Positions 60,192 to 64,000 of a stretch of 64,000 nt of DNA are shown piece by piece. Within the stretch, counting starts at the first letter, position 1, and the number at the start of each line of letters is the position of its first letter. This DNA is from Candidatus Accumulibacter similis. Lineage in GTDB: Bacteria > Pseudomonadota > Gammaproteobacteria > Burkholderiales > Rhodocyclaceae. The notes below the pieces were generated by a model. That model was not told the origin of the DNA, ran no database searches, and saw nothing but the letters and a program-made list of their open reading frames with translations. Where the stretch lies: NCBI GenBank assembly GCA_013347225.1, contig CP054595.1, forward strand, positions 868,001-932,000. Reading direction: 5' to 3'. The position numbers and the translations under genes are program-made.

Positions 60192-60549
60192 CAGGTCGCG
60201 CCCTTGAAGCTTCGTTTCTTGGAACCAGTTTTCGCGCCAAGGAAATGGCCCACACTTCGGCCGCAATCTGCATGCCCCTTGAGGGCTCTTTCGATGGGGC
60301 GACGGTGTGGTGAACAACACTTTGGAAATGCGTACGACATTCTTGCTGAAATGTCTGAGACATCGTATCTTCATCACAGCACCCCTTCACGTCCTTCGCG
60401 ACCTCATTGACGCCGGCGTCCCGGCGTTCGTCGATGAAGTTTACGATCCAGCGCAATATTGCCCAACCCGGCAGATCACAACTGATCCCGGTAACGACGG
60501 TACCGATCACCCCGACCGCCCAATCTCGCGTGGAGCGCGGGGGCTTCAT
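60145..60549 (-). CDS. possible small hypothetical protein upstream of the CBM gene
   Basis: A 134-residue frame from MKPPRSTRDWAVGVIGTVVT with a hydrophobic start (GISCDLPGWAILRWIVNFID) and an unremarkable charged remainder; it overlaps the CBM gene start by 47 bp. The frame is open further upstream. No family recognised. Support is only the open frame and its composition. Confidence 0.33.
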   Translation of the reverse strand: MKPPRSTRDWAVGVIGTVVTGISCDLPGWAILRWIVNFIDERRDAGVNEVAKDVKGCCDEDTMSQTFQQECRTHFQSVVHHTVAPSKEPSRGMQIAAEVWAISLARKLVPRNEASRARPDVCGLVGNLWGACFE

Positions 60550-60612
60550 CAGCATCACGACGATGGTCCGATAACAGAGCTCTGCCTGCCGCTGCGCAAA
60601 GCTCTGTGCCAA

Positions 60613-61036
60613 TTTGTCTGGAACCTGCCTTAAGCAGCCCTATGCCGCGACCGATGCAGGCTTACCCAGAGCCGCATCGTGGCGCGCGTTGAGTGTGCTG
60701 TCAAGGCGGCAGAAGCCCAGCGAAGCGAACCCTTAACAGCGCCCTTGACGCCAATACGCTGATGGGCTTGGGGTGGTTGCGGCTTGTCGCCGCCAGATCC
60801 CGAACCTGTCCAGCGACGAAAACTTTCCCGCTCTCGGCTTCAGGGTAGGACGTAGGGGCGTCCGCAGCGCTCAGCTTGGCGTGCTGAGTCCCGTTCCACA
60901 CAAAACGGACTAAACCCGAATTTCAAGCACGATGAAGTCATGCGCCTTCATGACAACGCATCCTTCAGTCCCTGGGCAACTCGATCGCTTCTCAACGGCA
61001 GTGCCAACGTTGGACAATCGCTCTCCCGCTGACGCG
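60613..61036. other. gap, no gene seen
   Basis: About 420 bp with no frame, hairpin or repeat that I can support. Confidence 0.35.
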
Positions 61037-61165
61037 TCACTGCCCCCCGCCAAACACCTTCAACTTCACGAACGCCCCAGCGAGCGTTGCCATGACCAGT
61101 CCGGTCACCAGCATCCGGACGATCGTCAGCCATGCGGTCTTCTTCGCTTCATTGAACCTATTTTC
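61037..61165 (-). pseudogene. C-terminal fragment of a small membrane protein, cut by the IS1380-like element
   Basis: The minus-strand frame ends RFNEAKKTAWLTIVRMLVTG, LVMATLAGAFVKLKVFGGGQ: a single membrane helix with a basic lead, as in small holin-like or phage membrane proteins. Its 5' part runs into the transposase element near 61165, so it is probably the tail of an interrupted gene. Confidence 0.5.
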
Positions 61166-61170
61166 CTCTG

Positions 61171-62817
61171 TTAGCCGCTGTCGGGAAGTGGTAAGAGCAG
61201 GGTTGGCAACGCAAGAAGCGCCCCTTTGCGCGGCCTGGCGGCCAGGATTCTTTCGATGATGTAACGTACCAAAGCGGTCCAGCGGTCCGGTTTGGTCAAC
61301 TGTGGCGCATTTGCCTTGATCGTCTCGAAAGCCTTGCGGCCACTGGCGATCATGGCTTTGATCTGGTCGCCGGCGGCATGGGTCAGCGTGATCAGGAGGC
61401 GGGATTGCCCGGCATGCTGAGTGAGGCGCGCGACGCCGGCGAGGAGTAGCGGACGGGAGGTGATGGCTTCCCGACGAGTCTTCGGATGGGCGAGGCGAAC
61501 GTACCAGCTCCACCAGTTGTAGATCAGAGCGACGGCTCGGGCCGACAGGTTGCAGCGCTCGAGATCCTGCGTCGTATAGCCACCCCATCCCCACTGGTTG
61601 GTCAGCTCGTCAAAACCGTTCTCGCAGTCGGCCCGATCACGATACAACTGTCCGAGCGCCGCGAGATCGTAATCGCTGTGGGTCACCAGAACGGCGTACT
61701 CCCAGTTCTTCGCGAGTTCCTCGCTGTTGCCGAACGGGAGTCTGTGCTGGCCCTTGCCGGCTTTTCGCGCGCGCGCTTTGACGGTCGTCTCAGGCTTCTG
61801 GCGGGCGCGCCGGACCACCACCACCCGTCGGGCGCAGGTCCAACCCATCAGCTGGAGGTTGGTCTCCACGGCTTGCTCGCCAGCTCCGACATCCCGCCAG
61901 TCGCCGTTCTTCCAAAGACGCTCGATCAACCGAACCACTCCCGCGCTTTGCCGTAGCTTGAAGAGGTAGGGTTGATCGATCGCTTCCAGTTCCTTCATGA
62001 TCCGCTCGACCCCGAAGCCGATGTCGCCGCGTACCAGGCGTGGACGCGCCTCGGGCGGTAGGCGGCCGAGAATTTCGAGCAGTCGCGGCAAGCCGTGGCA
62101 CCCTGCGATGGCCTTGCCATTCTGGACTTCGGCATCGAGTACCAGACGCATCCCGGAGATCCAGTACGTGTGAACGACATGGCTTGGCCGACCGGGCTTT
62201 ACGGGGTTGTAACCGATCTCCGCCCCGGCCTGATGACCATAGAGCACCTTGACCGTCGTGTCGATGTCGAGAATCCACTGCGTCGTCAAGGCTTCTCGAA
62301 TGCTCTCGCTCAACGCCGTTTCCATCCAGGCGCCGGTCTGCGCCAAACGAGCTTCTCGCTTCAGACGCTCCGCCTCGGAACAGCGCTTCGGTGCGGGTGC
62401 CAAGTGCGCGAGCGCGCGCCGCAGACTCTCATCGCTGATGATCGCGCTCATGCCGAGGATCTCCGGCGCCACGCCATCGCTGCGCAGTCCCGTCACATGC
62501 GCATACCGGCGTTGTCCATCCAGAATCGACAGCAGCCAAGTGCCCAGTACATTGCGCACAGACGGCGCATTCGGGCTCGTGTACGCCATCGGGCAGCCTT
62601 CCAGCCAACGCTCGAACAACCCGGAGAACTCCAGGAACTCCGCGAAGAACGCGAGCTGCCCCAGCGCCGTGGCGCTGCCACCCTCGTCCCAGCGAACCTG
62701 AAAGCGGCCCCCTGGTGTCGCCACCCGCAAGGCCTCTGCTACGATCGCCTCCGTCGCACTCAGCGCGTTCTGAACCGCCACCACCACCGCTCTTTGATCG
62801 AAGCGCTCCTCACCCAT
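61171..62817 (-). CDS. DDE transposase, IS1380-like (IS4 superfamily)
   Basis: A 548-residue transposase. Core features are WILDIDTTVKVLYGHQAGAE (first Asp), IGYNPVKPGRPSHVVHTYWI (diagnostic of this group), RLVRGDIGFGVERIMKELEA (second Asp) and YRDRADCENGFDELTNQWGW (Y-R-E region). Length and motifs match IS1380-type enzymes; the family name is given with moderate certainty. Terminal repeats could not be fixed by eye. Confidence 0.85.
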   Translation of the reverse strand: MGEERFDQRAVVVAVQNALSATEAIVAEALRVATPGGRFQVRWDEGGSATALGQLAFFAEFLEFSGLFERWLEGCPMAYTSPNAPSVRNVLGTWLLSILDGQRRYAHVTGLRSDGVAPEILGMSAIISDESLRRALAHLAPAPKRCSEAERLKREARLAQTGAWMETALSESIREALTTQWILDIDTTVKVLYGHQAGAEIGYNPVKPGRPSHVVHTYWISGMRLVLDAEVQNGKAIAGCHGLPRLLEILGRLPPEARPRLVRGDIGFGVERIMKELEAIDQPYLFKLRQSAGVVRLIERLWKNGDWRDVGAGEQAVETNLQLMGWTCARRVVVVRRARQKPETTVKARARKAGKGQHRLPFGNSEELAKNWEYAVLVTHSDYDLAALGQLYRDRADCENGFDELTNQWGWGGYTTQDLERCNLSARAVALIYNWWSWYVRLAHPKTRREAITSRPLLLAGVARLTQHAGQSRLLITLTHAAGDQIKAMIASGRKAFETIKANAPQLTKPDRWTALVRYIIERILAARPRKGALLALPTLLLPLPDSG

Positions 62818-63003
62818 TGGGTGATCCCCCCGTTTCGGCTGAAACCCGCATCACACCACGGTCTCGGCAGGTTTGGCGAGCGTCAACTGGTAGAGTCGAG
62901 ATGTGGCGCGATAGCCGTAGGTTCGACTTGTCTGTTTCCGTCCCTTTCGTCTGACGGTGCCCAAGTAGCCTGGCCATAGCTTCGTTTCCACATCCCGCTC
63001 ATC

Positions 63004-63036
63004 GAACCGGACGTGCAGTTCTCCCGCATCCGGCTC
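63004..63036 (-). ncRNA. group II intron domain V
   Basis: The 33-nt minus-strand hairpin begins GAGCCGGATGCGGGAG and ends GTCCGGTTC, a canonical domain V differing from the other two in the window. Confidence 0.82.
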
Positions 63037-63079
63037 TCGGACAAGACGTCACGCTTTCGCCCACGGAAAGGTCATGGGT

Positions 63080-63656
63080 TCAGGCTGGCAAACGGATCAG
63101 CCCCACCTGTTGGTAGAGGTACCGATCGGGGTAGCGCGTCGCCCCATTGCCGCGAACCTTATGCTTCTTGCACAACCACCGGCGGAGCCGCTGCTTGGCA
63201 TGGGTGTTGATCGCCCGATAAGCCGGACTCACTGGACCCAGGCAGAAGTAATTCGCCCAGCCAGTCAGTTTGCGGTTCAGACGTCCCACAACAACCTCGG
63301 CATCCATGAGGGTTCGGCAACGGTCAGTTTCCTGGGTGACGCTTTCCACCATGCGTTTGATGCTCTTCTGCGAGGGCCGGGTGCCAATGTAGGCGCGCCC
63401 GGTCTGCTGGTTGTAGCACCGCCCGAAGGTGTATCCCAGGAAGTCAAACCGCTCTTGCGGTATTTGACACAAATGTGTCTTGTCGTCGTTCACCGTCAGC
63501 TTCAGTTTCTCCATCATCCCTCGCATCGCGGCCATGGCATCCTCTGCCCGGCCTTTGCAACAGATCACGAAGTCGTCCGCGTAATTGACGATTTGCGCCG
63601 ACCAGCGACGCGCGTACCCCAACGTCTTCCATCCGAGGATGAAGCGCCGCATGTAC
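63080..63656 (-). pseudogene. group II intron reverse transcriptase, N-terminally interrupted
   Basis: The frame holds the last part of an intron reverse transcriptase: YMRRFILGWKTLGYARRW, IVNYADDFVICCKGRAEDAM with catalytic YADD, ERFDFLGYTFGRCYNQQTGR and the maturase region LNRKLTGWANYFCLGPVSPA. Upstream of YMRRF the sequence turns into an IS3 end. It is a different lineage from the protein at 4975-6213. Confidence 0.85.
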
Positions 63657-63710
63657 TGGAGTTGACCCTTTTCGGTGGACACCTGATGCTTACGCAACAA
63701 GGAGTCCAAG

Positions 63711-64000
63711 ATGCCGCAAAGCAGACCACCGTACCCGGCGGAGTTTCGCCAACAGATCATCGAACTGGCGCAGGCTGGCCGAAGCCCGCAAGAGTTGTCT
63801 CGGGAGTTCGGGCCGACCAGCCAGACCATTGTCAATTGGCTGGCGCAAGCAGCCCGCGACGCCGGCAAGCCCTTGCCTGGCAAGGAGGGCTTGAGCAGTA
63901 CCGAGCGGGCTGAACTGGCCAAGCTGCGCCGGGAGAACCGGCAGCTGAAGATGGAGCGCGACATCTTGGCAAAGGCTACGGCCTGGTTCGCCAGAAGGAG
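63711..64000 (+). CDS. IS3-family OrfA (3' partial at window edge)
   Basis: ATG 63711 follows a CAAGGAG ribosome-binding site. The product starts MPQSRPPYPAEFRQQIIELA, has an HTH (GRSPQELSREFGPTSQTIVN), and a leucine-zipper-like segment (ELAKLRRENRQLKMERDILA), the standard IS3 OrfA layout. The frame is open to the window end, where OrfB would follow. The left IS tip is near 63657-63677. Confidence 0.85.
   Translation, partial: MPQSRPPYPAEFRQQIIELAQAGRSPQELSREFGPTSQTIVNWLAQAARDAGKPLPGKEGLSSTERAELAKLRRENRQLKMERDILAKATAWFARR

Larger units (their letters stand above)
62957..63656 (-). mobile_element. group II intron, 3' part, interrupted by an IS3 element
   Basis: Domain V lies at 63004-63036 and a domain VI-type tail follows toward 62957. 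The reverse transcriptase C-terminal half lies upstream at 63080-63656, where it is cut by an IS3-family insertion. The remaining 5' part would lie outside the window. Confidence 0.72.

Overview
The window is high-GC, proteobacterial DNA. Codon use, strong Shine-Dalgarno sites and the gene families (CadR/YnfA cation cluster, DUF2924 recombinase module, IS66, IS630, ISAs1, IS1595) suggest a betaproteobacterium, perhaps of the Rhodocyclales. That host call is inference from gene content only. Almost the whole window is accessory: a phage-type replication block, two unusual multi-domain loci, a recombinase module and a very dense layer of insertion sequences, group II introns and their wrecks.

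Layout. 1-4.8 kb: a partial PD-(D/E)XK nuclease, two overlapping ParB-methyltransferase fusions and an HNH endonuclease. 4.9-6.8 kb: an apparently intact group II intron with its reverse transcriptase. 7.1-18.0 kb: a leftward phage-like replication/recombination operon with overlapping genes (HTH protein, Sak4-like ATPase, DUF669 protein, Cas4-like nuclease, DEAD-box helicase, DUF6511 protein, primase-polymerase/ATPase, RuvC-like resolvase). It has an operator array at its head and an array of palindromes inside one gene. No capsid, terminase, tail or integrase gene is visible.

18.7-28.2 kb: a leftward envelope-directed cluster. It holds a small lipoprotein and a membrane protein, then an operon of lipoprotein, trypsin-SleB fusion and membrane-anchored peptidoglycan-binding/CHAP protein. 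An IS5 copy lies between this operon and a class 3 lipase. 28.9-33.8 kb: a truncated nuclease, a serine recombinase with DUF2924 and two ParB-like partners, and a CDF/CadR/YnfA cluster, followed by tRNA-Phe. 34.5-42.1 kb: an IS66 relic, a membrane diguanylate cyclase, decayed IS5 copies, gene fragments and an IS1595 element with a perfect 8-bp target duplication.

42.2-47.9 kb: the most striking locus, a two-gene operon of a calcineurin-like phosphoesterase and a 1432-residue trypsin-nSTAND-membrane-WD40 protein, which looks like a conflict/defence system. 48.1-64.0 kb: a broken uracil-DNA glycosylase, group II intron relics, an SGNH hydrolase, a nuclease/DUF6794 pair, an IS1595 with a passenger gene, IS630, ISAs1, IS5, IS1380-like and IS3 copies, and between them a CFI-box protein, a CBM-like secreted protein and several membrane proteins of unknown role.

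How the parts may work together: the left third is a self-contained DNA replication and modification kit. The envelope cluster would place a lipoprotein, protease, two peptidoglycan hydrolases and a lipase in the cell envelope. The phosphoesterase/STAND operon has the layout of a sensor (WD40), switch (STAND ATPase) and effector (protease).
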